The notes below the pieces were generated by a model. The model was not told where the DNA came from, searched no databases, and saw only the letters and a list, made by a program, of their open reading frames with translations. A DNA stretch of 64,000 nucleotides from Streptomyces lateritius (GTDB lineage: Bacteria > Actinomycetota > Actinomycetes > Streptomycetales > Streptomycetaceae): positions 62,001 through 126,000 of the forward strand of contig NZ_BMTO01000017.1 in NCBI RefSeq assembly GCF_014649715.1, written 5' to 3'. Both the position numbers and the translations under genes were made by a program. Positions 45,799 to 55,053 of this stretch are shown piece after piece (the first letter of the stretch is position 1; every line of letters starts with the position of its first letter).

Positions 45799-46881
45799 AG
45801 CACGCAGCAGGCGCAGCAGATCCCCGTCGTCGTCCTCTCCGGGTTTCTGGGGTCGGGCAAGACGACGCTGCTCAACCATCTGCTCCGCAGCGCCCGGGGC
45901 ACCCGGATCGGGGTCATGGTCAACGACTTCGGGGACATCGGGATCGACGCCATGACCGTCGCGGGACAGGTCGGGTCGACCGTCTCGCTCGGCAACGGAT
46001 GTCTGTGCTGCGCCGTCGACGCGAGTGAGCTGGACGAGTATCTGGAGGTGCTCACCCGGCCCTCCGCCCGTCTCGACGTGATCGTCATCGAGGCGAGCGG
46101 ACTCGCGGAGCCCGAGGAGCTGGTGCGGATGGTGCTCGCCAGCGAGAACGAGCGGATCGTGTACGGCGGGCTCGTGCAGGTCGTCGACGCCGCGGAGTTC
46201 CCCGCCACGCGGGAGCGGCACCCCGAGACCGACCGGCATCTCGCCCTCGCCGACCTCGTCGTCGTCAACAAGGCGGACCGGGTGGGTGAGCGGGAGCTGG
46301 ACGCCGTCCACGGGGCGGTCGCGGCGGTCGCCGGGCGCGCCGCCGTGATCCGTGCCGCGCACGGACGGATCGACCCCGAGGTCCTCTTCGACAGGGTCGT
46401 GCCCGAGGGCGAGATCGACGGGCAGATGTCGATCGAGGACCTGCTGTACGGGGACCCCGAGGACGACGGCGCGGACGGCGCGGGGGGCCATCCGCACGCG
46501 CAGTACGAGACGCTCTCGGTCGCGACCCGGACCGCCCTGCACCCCCGGCGTCTGATGGAGTTCCTCGACTCCCGGCCACAGGGCCTCTACCGCATCAAGG
46601 GCTTCGTCGACTTCGGCGACGCCGACCCCGTCAACCGGTACGCGGTCCACGCCGTCGGCCGGTTCCTGCGCTTCTACCCCGAGCCATGGCCGGCCGGCGA
46701 GGAGCGACAGACCCAGCTCGTCCTGATCGGCGCGGGCATCGACGCCGACTCCCTCCGCAAGGAGCTCGCCGGATGCGAGCTCGGCGGCCCTCAGGACGCC
46801 CCCGACGAGCACGCGATGTGGGGCGTCCTGCGGTACGTACGGCAACCGGACGAGGAGTCGGCGGAACCTTCCGAGGCCTAG
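45796..46881 (+). CDS. COG0523 (CobW/ZigA-like) metallochaperone GTPase
   Basis: Encodes 361 aa from TTG 45796 behind GGAAAGGG. G1 is SGFLGSGKTT at residues 14-23, the metal-binding CxCC is in GNGCLCC near 76, EASGLAEP is G3-like, and NKAD is G4; the CobW C-terminal domain (YRIKGFVDF...RFLRFYPEPW) follows. A HPHAQYE stretch near 235 adds histidines. These GTPases deliver zinc or another metal to client enzymes under scarcity. No cobalamin biosynthesis or ribosomal-protein paralogue is nearby, so the client is unknown. Confidence 0.88.
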   Translation: MSTQQAQQIPVVVLSGFLGSGKTTLLNHLLRSARGTRIGVMVNDFGDIGIDAMTVAGQVGSTVSLGNGCLCCAVDASELDEYLEVLTRPSARLDVIVIEASGLAEPEELVRMVLASENERIVYGGLVQVVDAAEFPATRERHPETDRHLALADLVVVNKADRVGERELDAVHGAVAAVAGRAAVIRAAHGRIDPEVLFDRVVPEGEIDGQMSIEDLLYGDPEDDGADGAGGHPHAQYETLSVATRTALHPRRLMEFLDSRPQGLYRIKGFVDFGDADPVNRYAVHAVGRFLRFYPEPWPAGEERQTQLVLIGAGIDADSLRKELAGCELGGPQDAPDEHAMWGVLRYVRQPDEESAEPSEA

Positions 46882-46890
46882 ATACCGGGC

Positions 46891-46920
46891 GGCCCGGCCC
46901 GGCCCTGGTCCGGCCGGGCC
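46891..46920. terminator. Terminator between COG0523 gene and parC
   Basis: Stem GGCCCGGCC/GGCCGGGCC (46891-46899, 46912-46920) around a 12-base loop between convergent genes. Confidence 0.65.
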
Positions 46921-46939
46921 CTGGTTCGCCGGCCCGCGC

Positions 46940-49396
46940 CTAGCTCGGGGGGCCTGCCAAGACCCCGACCGGCTTGGCGAGGGGCGTGCCCGAGCCGTCG
47001 CGGCGCGGGTCGATCTCCGGAAGCTCCACCGGGGTGCCGTTCTTCTGCGCCGCCCGTGCCGGCGTCGCGCCCGCCCAGGCCAGCACCAGCACGTCCTCGC
47101 CCTTGAGGAACCGCTGGCAGCGCACTCCGCCGGTCGCACGCCCCTTGCGGGGGTACTGGTCGAACGGCGTCAGCTTGGCCGACGTACCGACTCCGTCGTC
47201 CAGCGTGCCCGTGGAGCCCGCGACGGTGAACACCACCGCGTCCGCCGCCGGGTCCACGGCCGTGAACGAGAGCACCTCGGCACCGGCGGTCAGCTTGACG
47301 CCGGCCATGCCGCCCGCCGGACGTCCCTGGGGCCGTACCTGCGCGGCCTGGAAGCGCAGCAGCTGGGCGTCGGAGGTGATGAAGACCAGGTCCTCCTCGC
47401 CCGTCCGCAGCTCGGTCCCGCCGACGATCCGGTCACCCTCCTTGAGGGTGATGACCTCCAGCTCCTCCTTGTTCGCCGGATAGTCCGGCACCACACGCTT
47501 CACCACGCCCTGCAGCGTGCCGAGAGCCAGGCCCGGCGAGGACTCGTCGAGGGTGGTCAGGCAGACCACCCGCTCGCCCTCCGCCAGGGTGAGGAACTCC
47601 GCCAGCGGCGCCCCGCCCGCCAGGTTCGGCGCGGCGGCGGTGTCCGGCAGCTGGGGCAGGTCGATCACGGCGAGCCGCAACAGACGGCCGGACGAGGTCA
47701 CCACGCCGACGTCCCCGCGCTGGGTCGCCGGGACCGCCGAGACGATCACGTCGTGCTTGGTGCGCCTGCCGTCCTCGGCGGACGGGAGCTCCGCCGTCGC
47801 CGTACGGGCCAGCAGACCGGTCGAGGAGAGCAGCACCCGGCACGGGTCGTCCGCGACCTCCAGGGACGTGGCGGTGATCGGCGCGCCGGCCGACTCCAGC
47901 AGGACCGTACGACGGTCGGTGCCGAACTTCTTGGCCACCGCCGCCAGTTCCGAGGAGACCAGCTTGCGCAGCTCGGAGTCGGACTCCAGGATCCCGGTCA
48001 GCTCGTCGATCTCGCCGTTGAGCCGGTCGCGCTCGCTCTCCAGCTCGATCCGGTCGAACTTCGTGAGCCGGCGCAGCGGCGTGTCCAGGATGTACTGCGT
48101 CTGGACCTCGCTCAGCGAGAAGTGCTCGATCAGGCGCTCCTTGGCCTGCGCCGAGTTCTCGCTGGAGCGGATGAGACGGATGACCTCGTCGATGTCGAGC
48201 AGGGCGACGAGCAGACCCTCGACCAGGTGCAGCCGGTCCCGCTTCTTGCTCCGGCGGAACTCCGAACGGCGGCGCACCACGGTGAAGCGGTGGTCGAGAT
48301 AGACCTCCAGGAGCTCCTTGAGGCCCAGCGTGAGCGGCTGGCCGTCGACCAGCGCCACGTTGTTGATGCCGAAGGACTCCTCCATCGGCGTCAGCTTGTA
48401 GAGCTGCTCCAGGACCGCCTCGGGCACGAAGCCGTTCTTGACCTCGATCACCAGGCGCAGGCCGTGGTTGCGGTCGGTGAGGTCCTTGACGTCCGCGATG
48501 CCCTGGAGCTTCTTGGAGCCGACCAGATCCTTGATCTTGGAGATGACCTTCTCCGGGCCGACCGAGAAGGGCAGTTCGGTGACGACGATGCCCTTGCGGC
48601 GCGCCGTCACGTTCTCCACCGTCGCGGTGGCGCGGATCTTGAACGTGCCGCGGCCCGATTCGTACGCGTCCTTGATCCCGGACAGGCCGACGATCCGGCC
48701 GCCGGTCGGCAGGTCGGGGCCGGGCACGAAGCGCATCAGCGCGTCGAGGTCCGCGTTCGGGTGCCGGATCAGGTGCCGGGCCGCCGCGATGACCTCGCCC
48801 AGGTTGTGCGGCGGCATGTTGGTCGCCATGCCGACCGCGATCCCGGACGCTCCGTTGACGAGCAGGTTCGGGTACGCGGCGGGCAGCGCCACCGGCTCCC
48901 GCTCCTGGCCGTCGTAGTTGGGCGAGAAGTCGACGGTGTCCTCGTCGATCGACTCCGTCATCATCAGCGCCGCGGCGGCCATCCGGGACTCGGTGTACCG
49001 CATCGCGGCCGGCGGGTCGTCATTGCCCAGCGAACCGAAGTTGCCGTGGCCGTCGACGAGGGGCAGCCGCATGGAGAAGGGCTGCGCCATGCGCACCATC
49101 GCGTCGTAGATCGACGCGTCGCCGTGCGGGTGCAGCTTTCCCATGACCTCGCCGACGACGCGGGCGCACTTCACGTAGCCGCGGTCGGGCCGAAGGCCCA
49201 TTTCGTTCATCTGGTAGACGATGCGGCGCTGCACCGGCTTCATGCCGTCGCGGGCGTCCGGCAGCGCGCGGGAGTAGATCACCGAGTACGCGTACTCGAG
49301 GAAGGAGCCCTGCATCTCGTCGACGACGTCGATGTCGAGGATTCGCTCCTCGAACGCGTCGTCCGGCGGCGGTGTCTTCGTGCTGCGGCGGGCCAT
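46940..49396 (-). CDS. parC: DNA topoisomerase IV subunit A (ParC)
   Basis: Encodes 818 aa from ATG 49396, with GAAGGAG 12 bases upstream. The breakage-reunion domain has [16 protein letters not shown], the quinolone-determining stretch [17 protein letters not shown], and the active-site tyrosine in [11 protein letters not shown]. The coiled-coil gate ([19 protein letters not shown]) is present, and the C-terminal part has beta-pinwheel-type repeats (e.g. [40 protein letters not shown]). With ParE it decatenates daughter chromosomes. The ParC rather than GyrA name follows from proximity to parE. Confidence 0.93.
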   Translation of the reverse strand: MARRSTKTPPPDDAFEERILDIDVVDEMQGSFLEYAYSVIYSRALPDARDGMKPVQRRIVYQMNEMGLRPDRGYVKCARVVGEVMGKLHPHGDASIYDAMVRMAQPFSMRLPLVDGHGNFGSLGNDDPPAAMRYTESRMAAAALMMTESIDEDTVDFSPNYDGQEREPVALPAAYPNLLVNGASGIAVGMATNMPPHNLGEVIAAARHLIRHPNADLDALMRFVPGPDLPTGGRIVGLSGIKDAYESGRGTFKIRATATVENVTARRKGIVVTELPFSVGPEKVISKIKDLVGSKKLQGIADVKDLTDRNHGLRLVIEVKNGFVPEAVLEQLYKLTPMEESFGINNVALVDGQPLTLGLKELLEVYLDHRFTVVRRRSEFRRSKKRDRLHLVEGLLVALLDIDEVIRLIRSSENSAQAKERLIEHFSLSEVQTQYILDTPLRRLTKFDRIELESERDRLNGEIDELTGILESDSELRKLVSSELAAVAKKFGTDRRTVLLESAGAPITATSLEVADDPCRVLLSSTGLLARTATAELPSAEDGRRTKHDVIVSAVPATQRGDVGVVTSSGRLLRLAVIDLPQLPDTAAAPNLAGGAPLAEFLTLAEGERVVCLTTLDESSPGLALGTLQGVVKRVVPDYPANKEELEVITLKEGDRIVGGTELRTGEEDLVFITSDAQLLRFQAAQVRPQGRPAGGMAGVKLTAGAEVLSFTAVDPAADAVVFTVAGSTGTLDDGVGTSAKLTPFDQYPRKGRATGGVRCQRFLKGEDVLVLAWAGATPARAAQKNGTPVELPEIDPRRDGSGTPLAKPVGVLAGPPS

Positions 49397-49583
49397 CGCG
49401 GCTGCGGCTCCTTCACCAACATGGTTGATCTGACGCGGACCATTGTGGACCGTCCCACCGACAACGCCGACCGCGACCCGGGAATGGCCCCGCCGCGGGG
49501 CCGTCGTCGGCCGTCCGCGACACCGCGCGACCCGGAAGAGGGACCCTGCGAACCTGCGGGAACTTCGCGAGGTGTCGGTGCGC

Positions 49584-49612
49584 TTGCATACAGTGGCAGG
49601 ACTTTTCCATAT
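49584..49612 (+). promoter_or_regulatory. Candidate promoter of the M16 peptidase operon
   Basis: TTGCAT (49584-49589) and CCATAT (49607-49612) are spaced 17 bp, 20 bases before the start codon. Confidence 0.45.
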
Positions 49613-49631
49613 CGCGATCGAAGGGACGTAC

Positions 49632-50978
49632 ATGCCCATGGGTCACACGGCCACGGCCGAGGCCGGCTCCGGCGGCCTGACAGCGACCGAGCACCGGCTG
49701 GCCAACGGCCTGCGGGTGGTGCTCTCCGAGGACCACCTGACCCCGGTCGCCGCGGTCTGTCTCTGGTACGACGTCGGCTCGCGCCACGAGGTGGAGGGCC
49801 GCACCGGTCTCGCCCACCTCTTCGAGCACCTGATGTTCCAGGGTTCGAAGCAGGTCCACGGCAACGGTCACTTCGAGTTGGTCCAGGGTGCCGGCGGCTC
49901 GCTCAACGGCACGACGAGCTTCGAGCGCACCAACTACTTCGAGACCATGCCGACCCACCAGCTGGAGCTCGCCCTCTGGCTGGAGGCGGACCGCATGGGC
50001 TCGCTGCTGGCCGCCCTGGACGACGAGTCCATGGAGAACCAGCGGGACGTCGTCAAGAACGAGCGCCGCCAGCGGTACGACAACGTGCCGTACGGCACGG
50101 CCTTCGAGAGGCTCACCGCCCTCGCCTACCCGGAGGGCCACCCGTACCACCACACGCCGATCGGCTCCATGGCCGACCTGGACGCGGCGACCCTCGAGGA
50201 CGCGCGGAGCTTCTTCCGCACGTACTACGCGCCGAACAACGCGGTGCTGTCGGTCGTCGGCGACATCGACCCGCAGCAGACCCTCGCCTGGATCGAGAAG
50301 TACTTCGGCTCCATCCCGTCCCACGACGGCAAGCTGCCGCCGCGCGACGGCGCGCTGCCCGAGATCATCGGTGACCAGCTGCGCGAAGTGGTCGAGGAGG
50401 AGGTGCCGGCCCGCGCCCTGATGGCCGCCTACCGGCTCCCGCACGACGGCACGCGCGAGTGCGACGCCGCCGACATCGCCCTGACCGTGCTGGGCGGCGG
50501 CGAGTCCTCCCGGCTCCATAACCGGCTGGTCCGCCGCGACCGCACCGCCGTAGCCGCCGGCTTCGGCCTGCTGCGGCTCGCCGGCGCGCCCTCGCTGGGC
50601 TGGCTGGACGTCAAGACCTCCGGCGGTGTCGAGGTCCCCGAGATCGAGGCGGCCGTCGACGAGGAGCTGGCCCGCTTCGCCGCCGAGGGCCCCACGCCCG
50701 AGGAGATGGAGCGCGCCCAGGCCCAGCTGGAACGCGAATGGCTCGACCGGCTCGGGACGGTCGCGGGACGCGCCGACGAACTGTGCCGCTACGCGGTGCT
50801 GTTCGGCGACCCGCAGCTCGCCCTCACCGCGGTGAACCGTGTCCTGGACGTCACCGCCGAGGAGGTGCAGGCGGTCGCCAAGGCCCGCCTGCGCCCGGAC
50901 AACCGCGCGGTGCTGGTCTACGAGCCGGTCACCACCGAACAGAGCGACAGCGACGAGGAAGAGGGAGCGGACCAGTGA
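49632..50978 (+). CDS. M16 zinc metallopeptidase, catalytic subunit
   Basis: Encodes 448 aa from ATG 49632 with GAAGGGA 5 bases upstream. The inverted zinc motif HLFEH is at residues 62-66 and the third ligand glutamate is E144 in VVKNERRQ. The fold then gives a second, inactive half with [13 protein letters not shown] and [15 protein letters not shown]16 enzymes of the processing-peptidase type work as heterodimers with a second M16 subunit; that partner is encoded next, sharing a GTGA overlap. No signal peptide is obvious, so it is probably cytoplasmic. Confidence 0.93.
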   Translation: MPMGHTATAEAGSGGLTATEHRLANGLRVVLSEDHLTPVAAVCLWYDVGSRHEVEGRTGLAHLFEHLMFQGSKQVHGNGHFELVQGAGGSLNGTTSFERTNYFETMPTHQLELALWLEADRMGSLLAALDDESMENQRDVVKNERRQRYDNVPYGTAFERLTALAYPEGHPYHHTPIGSMADLDAATLEDARSFFRTYYAPNNAVLSVVGDIDPQQTLAWIEKYFGSIPSHDGKLPPRDGALPEIIGDQLREVVEEEVPARALMAAYRLPHDGTRECDAADIALTVLGGGESSRLHNRLVRRDRTAVAAGFGLLRLAGAPSLGWLDVKTSGGVEVPEIEAAVDEELARFAAEGPTPEEMERAQAQLEREWLDRLGTVAGRADELCRYAVLFGDPQLALTAVNRVLDVTAEEVQAVAKARLRPDNRAVLVYEPVTTEQSDSDEEEGADQ

Positions 50979-52372
50979 GCGACGCTGCCGCGTCTTTGAC
51001 GAGCATGGAGTTCCACCCGCAGCCGCAGCCGGGCGCCGCCCGCCCCTGGGCCTTCCCGGCCCCGGAGCGCGGTGCGCTGGACAACGACCTGACCGTGCTG
51101 CGCTGCCACCGCCCCGGGCAGAAGGTGGTGGCCGTCGAGATCATCCTCGACGCCCCGCTGGACGCCGAGCCCACAGGTCTGGACGGCGTGGCCACGATCA
51201 TGGCCCGCGCCCTCTCCGAGGGGACGGACAAGCACACGGCGGAGGAGTTCGCCGCCGAGCTGGAGCGCTGCGGCGCCACGCTCGACGCGCACGCCGACCA
51301 TCCGGGCGTACGGGTCTCCCTGGAGGTCCCCGTCTCCCGCCTGCCCAAGGCACTCGGCCTGGTCTCCGAGGCGCTGATCGCGCCGGCCTTCGTGGAGACC
51401 GAGATCGAGCGTCTGGTGCGCAACCGGCTCGACGAGATCCCGCACGAGACGGCCAACCCGGCACGCCGGGCGGCGAAGCAGCTCTCCAAGGAGCTCTTCC
51501 CGGCCGACTCCCGCATGTCCCGGCCGCGCCAGGGCACCGAGGAGACGGTCGCCGCGATCGACGCGGCGGCGGTCCGCGCCTTCTACGAGGGGTATGTCCG
51601 GCCCGCCACCGCCACCGCCGTGATCGTCGGCGACCTGACCGACGTGGACGTGGACAAGGTCCTCGCCGAGACGCTGGGCGCCTGGACGGGCGACACGGCG
51701 GAGCCGCGTCCCGTCCCCCCGGTCACGGCCGACGACACCGGCCGTGTGGTCGTCGTGGACCGCCCGGGCGCCGTCCAGACGCAGCTGCTGATCGGCCGGG
51801 TCGGCGCTGACCGGCACGACCGCGTCTGGCCGGCCCAGGTCCTCGGCACGTACTGCCTCGGCGGCACCCTCACCTCCCGTCTGGACCGCGTGCTGCGGGA
51901 GGAGAAGGGCTACACCTACGGTGTGCGGGCGTTCGGGCAGGTGCTCCGCTCCGACGGCAAGGGCAACGGCGCCTCGATGCTCGCCATCAGCGGTTCCGTC
52001 GACACTCCCAACACCGGGCCGGCCCTCGACGACCTGTGGAAGGTGCTGCGCACCCTCGCCGCGGAGGGTCTGACGGACGCCGAGCGCGATGTGGCCGTGC
52101 AGAACCTGGTGGGCGTGGCCCCGCTGAAGTACGAGACCGCGGCCTCCGTCGCCGGGACGCTGGCCGACCAGGTCGAGCAGCACCTTCCGGACGATTTCCA
52201 GGCGCAGTTGTACGCGCGCCTTGCCGAGACCGGCACGGTGGAGGCGACGGCGGCGGTCGTCAACGCCTTCCCGGTGGACCGTCTTGTCACCGTGCTCGTC
52301 GGTGACGCGGCGCAGATCGAGGAGCCGGTGCGTGCCCTCGGCATCGGCGAAGTGACGGTTGTCACCGGCTGA
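50975..52372 (+). CDS. M16 peptidase-like partner, zinc site absent
   Basis: Encodes 465 aa from GTG 50975, overlapping the catalytic subunit's stop. In the position of HxxEH it has GLDGVATIMARAL, so the zinc ligands are missing. The substrate-grip region is kept: YCLGGTLTSRLDRVLREEKGYTYGV carries the Arg and Tyr that hold substrate chains in inactive M16 subunits. It therefore looks like the alpha-type partner that completes the peptide chamber. A terminator follows. Confidence 0.92.
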   Translation: MSDAAASLTSMEFHPQPQPGAARPWAFPAPERGALDNDLTVLRCHRPGQKVVAVEIILDAPLDAEPTGLDGVATIMARALSEGTDKHTAEEFAAELERCGATLDAHADHPGVRVSLEVPVSRLPKALGLVSEALIAPAFVETEIERLVRNRLDEIPHETANPARRAAKQLSKELFPADSRMSRPRQGTEETVAAIDAAAVRAFYEGYVRPATATAVIVGDLTDVDVDKVLAETLGAWTGDTAEPRPVPPVTADDTGRVVVVDRPGAVQTQLLIGRVGADRHDRVWPAQVLGTYCLGGTLTSRLDRVLREEKGYTYGVRAFGQVLRSDGKGNGASMLAISGSVDTPNTGPALDDLWKVLRTLAAEGLTDAERDVAVQNLVGVAPLKYETAASVAGTLADQVEQHLPDDFQAQLYARLAETGTVEATAAVVNAFPVDRLVTVLVGDAAQIEEPVRALGIGEVTVVTG

Positions 52373-52396
52373 TCGAGGCTGCCCGAACCTCACCTG

Positions 52397-52430
52397 GAGG
52401 ACCCCGTCGTCAGGGTACGTCGGGGTCCTC
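52397..52430 (+). terminator. Terminator of the M16 operon
   Basis: Stem GAGGACCCCG/CGGGGTCCTC (52397-52406, 52421-52430), 14-base loop, followed by a short T-run (ccctttg). Confidence 0.8.
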
Positions 52431-52501
52431 GCCCTTTGTCCGGATTGCGGCAGAGGATGACTGTCTGCCCTGTGGCATGTCTTACAAATCCCCGTGTCTG
52501 T

Positions 52502-52531
52502 TTGGTGATTGAAAGACGGTCCGTTTAGCGT
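52502..52531 (+). promoter_or_regulatory. Candidate promoter of the riboswitch-M23 unit
   Basis: TTGGTG (52502-52507) and TAGCGT (52526-52531) with an 18-bp spacer would start RNA near 52537, just before the riboswitch. Confidence 0.5.
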
Positions 52532-52564
52532 CAGTCCGGCTGTTCGCCAGTTGCACCCGCCGCA

Positions 52565-52740
52565 TCCGCGGCATCGGACAGTCATCGCCGAGTCCCCGTC
52601 AGGCGCGAGCCTGGGGAGCCGGGGACCCACACGAAGTCCCTGGGGTGAATCGGACGCCTTCGCACCCGCGGAGGGGCCCGTAGGAGACCTTCCTGCTCCG
52701 AACCCGTCAGCTAACCCGGTAGGCGAGAAGGAAGGAAAGG
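52565..52740 (+). promoter_or_regulatory. ydaO/yuaA-type cyclic-di-AMP riboswitch
   Basis: The leader carries the conserved pieces in order: CATCGCCGAGTCC near 52583, GAGCCGGGGACCCA (52616-52629), GGGGTGAATCGG (52642-52653), GCCCGTAGGAGACCTTCC, CTCCGAACCCGTCAGCTAACC (split across 52697-52716) and GGTAGGCGAGAAGGAAGGA at its end. This pattern is the Streptomyces form of the c-di-AMP riboswitch found before cell-wall hydrolase genes such as rpfA. Binding of c-di-AMP is expected to switch the downstream gene off. Its 3' end runs into the ribosome-site region of the M23 gene. Boundaries are approximate. Confidence 0.92.
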
Positions 52741-52752
52741 ATCAGCCACTTC

Positions 52753-53535
52753 ATGGCGTTCACCCGTGCCACCGGGAAGCACCGTGGTCCGAGCCGTCTG
52801 TCGCGCCGAGGCGCGGGCATCGCCGGAGTCGCGACTCTCGCCACCACCGGCGTCATCGGAACCCTCGCCTCCCCGGCGCTCGCCGCCGACGCGGACACCC
52901 GCTCCGTCGAGGACACCGGCCTGACCCAGGTGGTCGCCGCCGACGCCCTCGCCGACACGATCGACGCCCAGGCCGCCGCTCAGGAGCGCGAGGCCGCCGA
53001 GGCCGAGGCCCGGGCGAAGGCGGAGGCCAAGCGGAAGGCCGAGGCGAAGCGCAAGGCCGAGGCCCGCGCCAAGGAGATCCGCGAGGCCAAGGAGCGCGCC
53101 GCCCGCGAGGCCGAGCGCAAGCGCCTGAACTCCTTCCAGCTTCCCGTGGCCGGCTCGTACGTCAGCACCGGCTACCAGACCGGCGGCTCGCTCTGGTCCT
53201 CCGGCAGCCACTCCGGCGTCGACTTCCACGCCGCCTACGGCAGCACGGTCGTCTCCGTGGGCACCGGCACCGTGGTCGAGGCCGGCTGGGGCGGCGCGTA
53301 CGGCAACAACGTCGTCATCCGGATGCACGACGGCACCTACACCCAGTACGGCCACCTGTCGTCCATCAGCGTCTCGGTCGGCCAGTCCGTCACGCCGGGC
53401 CAGCAGATCGGCATCTCCGGCTCCACCGGCAACTCGACCGGCCCGCACCTCCACTTCGAGGCCCGCACGAGCGCCGAGTACGGCTCCGACATCAACCCGG
53501 TCGCGTACCTGCGCGCCCGCGGCGTGAACGTCTGA
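52753..53535 (+). CDS. Secreted M23 (LytM-type) peptidoglycan endopeptidase
   Basis: Encodes 260 aa from ATG 52753; AAAGGA lies about 11 bases upstream. A long twin-Arg-containing signal peptide ends at ALA44. Residues 70-125 form a Lys/Glu/Ala-rich coiled coil with repeats of EAKRKA. The M23 domain follows with zinc ligands H153 and D157 in HSGVDFH, and HLH at 232-234; H201 in QYGHLS supports catalysis. It should cut peptide cross-links in the wall. A c-di-AMP riboswitch in the leader ties its expression to wall or osmotic state, as for other Streptomyces hydrolases. Confidence 0.95.
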   Translation: MAFTRATGKHRGPSRLSRRGAGIAGVATLATTGVIGTLASPALAADADTRSVEDTGLTQVVAADALADTIDAQAAAQEREAAEAEARAKAEAKRKAEAKRKAEARAKEIREAKERAAREAERKRLNSFQLPVAGSYVSTGYQTGGSLWSSGSHSGVDFHAAYGSTVVSVGTGTVVEAGWGGAYGNNVVIRMHDGTYTQYGHLSSISVSVGQSVTPGQQIGISGSTGNSTGPHLHFEARTSAEYGSDINPVAYLRARGVNV

Positions 53536-53557
53536 CCGACGCCCCGCATACGTTCAG

Positions 53558-53590
53558 AAAAGCCCCGGCTCGTACAGAGCCGGGGCTTTT
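53558..53590 (+). terminator. Rho-independent terminator after the M23 gene
   Basis: Perfect 14-bp stem AAAAGCCCCGGCTC/GAGCCGGGGCTTTT with 5-base loop and T-run: a textbook terminator. Confidence 0.95.
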
Positions 53591-53723
53591 CGCTGGCCAA
53601 AAGATATCCATGGATCGCCGGTAGCCATCGGAAATTCCGCCCTGCTGCAATAGAGTCACCGAAGAGTCGACGAGCAGACGTCAATCGGATGGGTTTTCGC
53701 GCGGATCAAGGCGGAGGTCGAAC

Positions 53724-54407
53724 ATGCGCATTCCCGCGCACTCGGTATGCACGGCGATCCGGGACGACATCGTCTCCGGCGTCTTCGAGCGCGGCAGCCG
53801 GCTGACGGAGGAGCAGCTGGCACGCCGTTACGGAGTCTCCCGCGTCCCCGTCCGCGAGGCGCTGCGCACCCTGGAGTCCGAGGGCTTCGTGACCACCCGC
53901 CGGCACGCGGGTGCCCAGGTCGCCGAGCCCACCGAGCAGGAGGCGGCGGACCTGCTGGACGTACGGGCGCTCCTTGAGCCGCTCGGCGCCGCCCGCGCCG
54001 CCCAGCGGCGTACCGAGGCCCATCTCAAGGTGCTGCGTGGCCTGGTCAGGCTGGGACAGGAGCGGGCACGGCGTGGGCAGGGCGAGGATCTGCGCTCGCT
54101 GGGCGGCTGGTTCCACGAGACGCTGGCCCAGGCCTCCGGCAGCCCGGCGCTCACCGCGCTGCTCACCCAGCTGCGGCACAAGATCGCCTGGATGTACGCG
54201 GTCGAGCCCGCCGCCCAGCCCGTGGAGACGTGGGCTGAGCACGGAGCGATCGTGGACGCCGTGGCGCGCGGCGACGCCGAGAGGGCGCGCGCGCTGACGG
54301 CGCTGCACGCCGAGCGTTCCCTGGTCCTCCATCGGCTGAAGCGGCCTGAGGGGGGACGTGTGAGGGTTTCGCAACATGTCGTAAACACCGCGGGCGCCCG
54401 GAATTAA
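53724..54407 (+). CDS. GntR/FadR-family regulator with FCD domain
   Basis: Encodes 227 aa; ATG 53724 follows a GGAGG site. Winged helix: IRDDIVSGVFERGSRLTEEQLARRYGVSRVPVREALRTLESEGFV. The C-terminal FCD domain shows RALLEPLGAARAAQRRT and WFHETLAQASGSPALTALL, with the DxxxH metal-site pattern partly visible (HETL, EHGAIVDAV). No signalling ligand or target can be named. Neighbours are the M23 gene upstream (separated by a terminator) and convergent ptsH. In S. coelicolor a GntR gene occupies the same spot, from memory. Confidence 0.9.
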   Translation: MRIPAHSVCTAIRDDIVSGVFERGSRLTEEQLARRYGVSRVPVREALRTLESEGFVTTRRHAGAQVAEPTEQEAADLLDVRALLEPLGAARAAQRRTEAHLKVLRGLVRLGQERARRGQGEDLRSLGGWFHETLAQASGSPALTALLTQLRHKIAWMYAVEPAAQPVETWAEHGAIVDAVARGDAERARALTALHAERSLVLHRLKRPEGGRVRVSQHVVNTAGARN

Positions 54408-54508
54408 CGGCAGGGCCGTATACAAAGAGAAGTGAATTCGGTGGGTGCATTCGTGCTGCCCGGAATCTGTTCTGCCCGAATTCGGTGCGGGGGAATCATT
54501 CCGAAAAG

Positions 54509-54554
54509 GAAGACGCCGCAGCCGCCGTGATTCTTCGGCGGGTGCGGCGTCTTC
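54509..54554. terminator. Bidirectional terminator between gntR and ptsH
   Basis: Stem GAAGACGCCGCA/TGCGGCGTCTTC (54509-54520, 54543-54554) plus an inner CCGCC/GGCGG pairing. Confidence 0.88.
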
Positions 54555-54584
54555 GGAATTCTCGGTCGGACGGTCTCGCGGGGA

Positions 54585-54866
54585 TCAGACGGTCTCGGGA
54601 AGCTCGTCGAGCCCCTCGGCAACCAGCTTCGCCAGGCGGTCCAGGGCGGCCTCGGCGCCCTCCGCTTCCGAAGCGAGCACGATCTCCTCGCCGCCCTGCG
54701 CGCCCAGGCCGAGCACCGCGAGCATCGACGCGGCGTTCACCGGGTTGCCATCGGCCTTCGCGATCGTCATGGGGACGCCGGAAGCCGTGGCCGCACGGAC
54801 GAAGATGGAGGCGGGGCGGGCGTGCAGGCCCTCGGCCCAGCCGACGTTGACGCGGCGCTCAGCCAT
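54585..54866 (-). CDS. ptsH: HPr, phosphocarrier of the sugar phosphotransferase system
   Basis: Encodes 93 aa from ATG 54866 with AAGGGC upstream; a TTG 15 bases earlier is in frame but less likely. The phosphorylated histidine is H15 in GLHARPAS. A serine is kept at position 47 (NAASMLAVLGLGA), the place of regulatory Ser46 in other HPr proteins. HPr passes phosphate from enzyme I to sugar-specific EIIA domains. A DasR-type operator lies upstream, in line with known control of ptsH by the N-acetylglucosamine regulator DasR. Confidence 0.96.
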   Translation of the reverse strand: MAERRVNVGWAEGLHARPASIFVRAATASGVPMTIAKADGNPVNAASMLAVLGLGAQGGEEIVLASEAEGAEAALDRLAKLVAEGLDELPETV

Positions 54867-54890
54867 GGTGTTGCCCTTCAAGTCTTAGCG

Positions 54891-54906
54891 GGTTGTCTAG
54901 ACCAGT
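54891..54906. promoter_or_regulatory. DasR-responsive element (dre) of ptsH
   Basis: On the minus strand the 16-mer reads ACTGGTCTAGACAACC and agrees with the dre consensus ACTGGTCTAGACCACT at 14 of 16 positions, 25 bases upstream of the ptsH start. Confidence 0.8.
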
Positions 54907-54985
54907 CTCTCACGGGTTGAAGAGGTGCTCGTACCCACCTTCGGTCCCGGCGGGACGGCGTGCGGCCTTCCTACCTTGCCCGTAC

Positions 54986-55011
54986 CGTGCGTGGCGCGCA
55001 CGCCACGCACG
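54986..55011. promoter_or_regulatory. 26-bp palindrome upstream of the acetyltransferase gene
   Basis: Arms CGTGCGTGGCG (54986-54996) and CGCCACGCACG (55001-55011) are perfect around CGCA. It lies in a divergent region between ptsH and the GNAT fusion gene, so a terminator is unlikely and an operator is likely. Confidence 0.65.
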
Positions 55012-55038
55012 ACCGGTGCCACTGTCGTACCCCGGCCG

Positions 55039-55053
55039 TAGGCTTGCCCCATG
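55039..55053 (+). promoter_or_regulatory. Putative -10 for a leaderless mRNA (acetyltransferase fusion)
   Basis: TAGGCT at 55039-55044 ends 6 bases before ATG 55051; no ribosome site. Confidence 0.5.
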
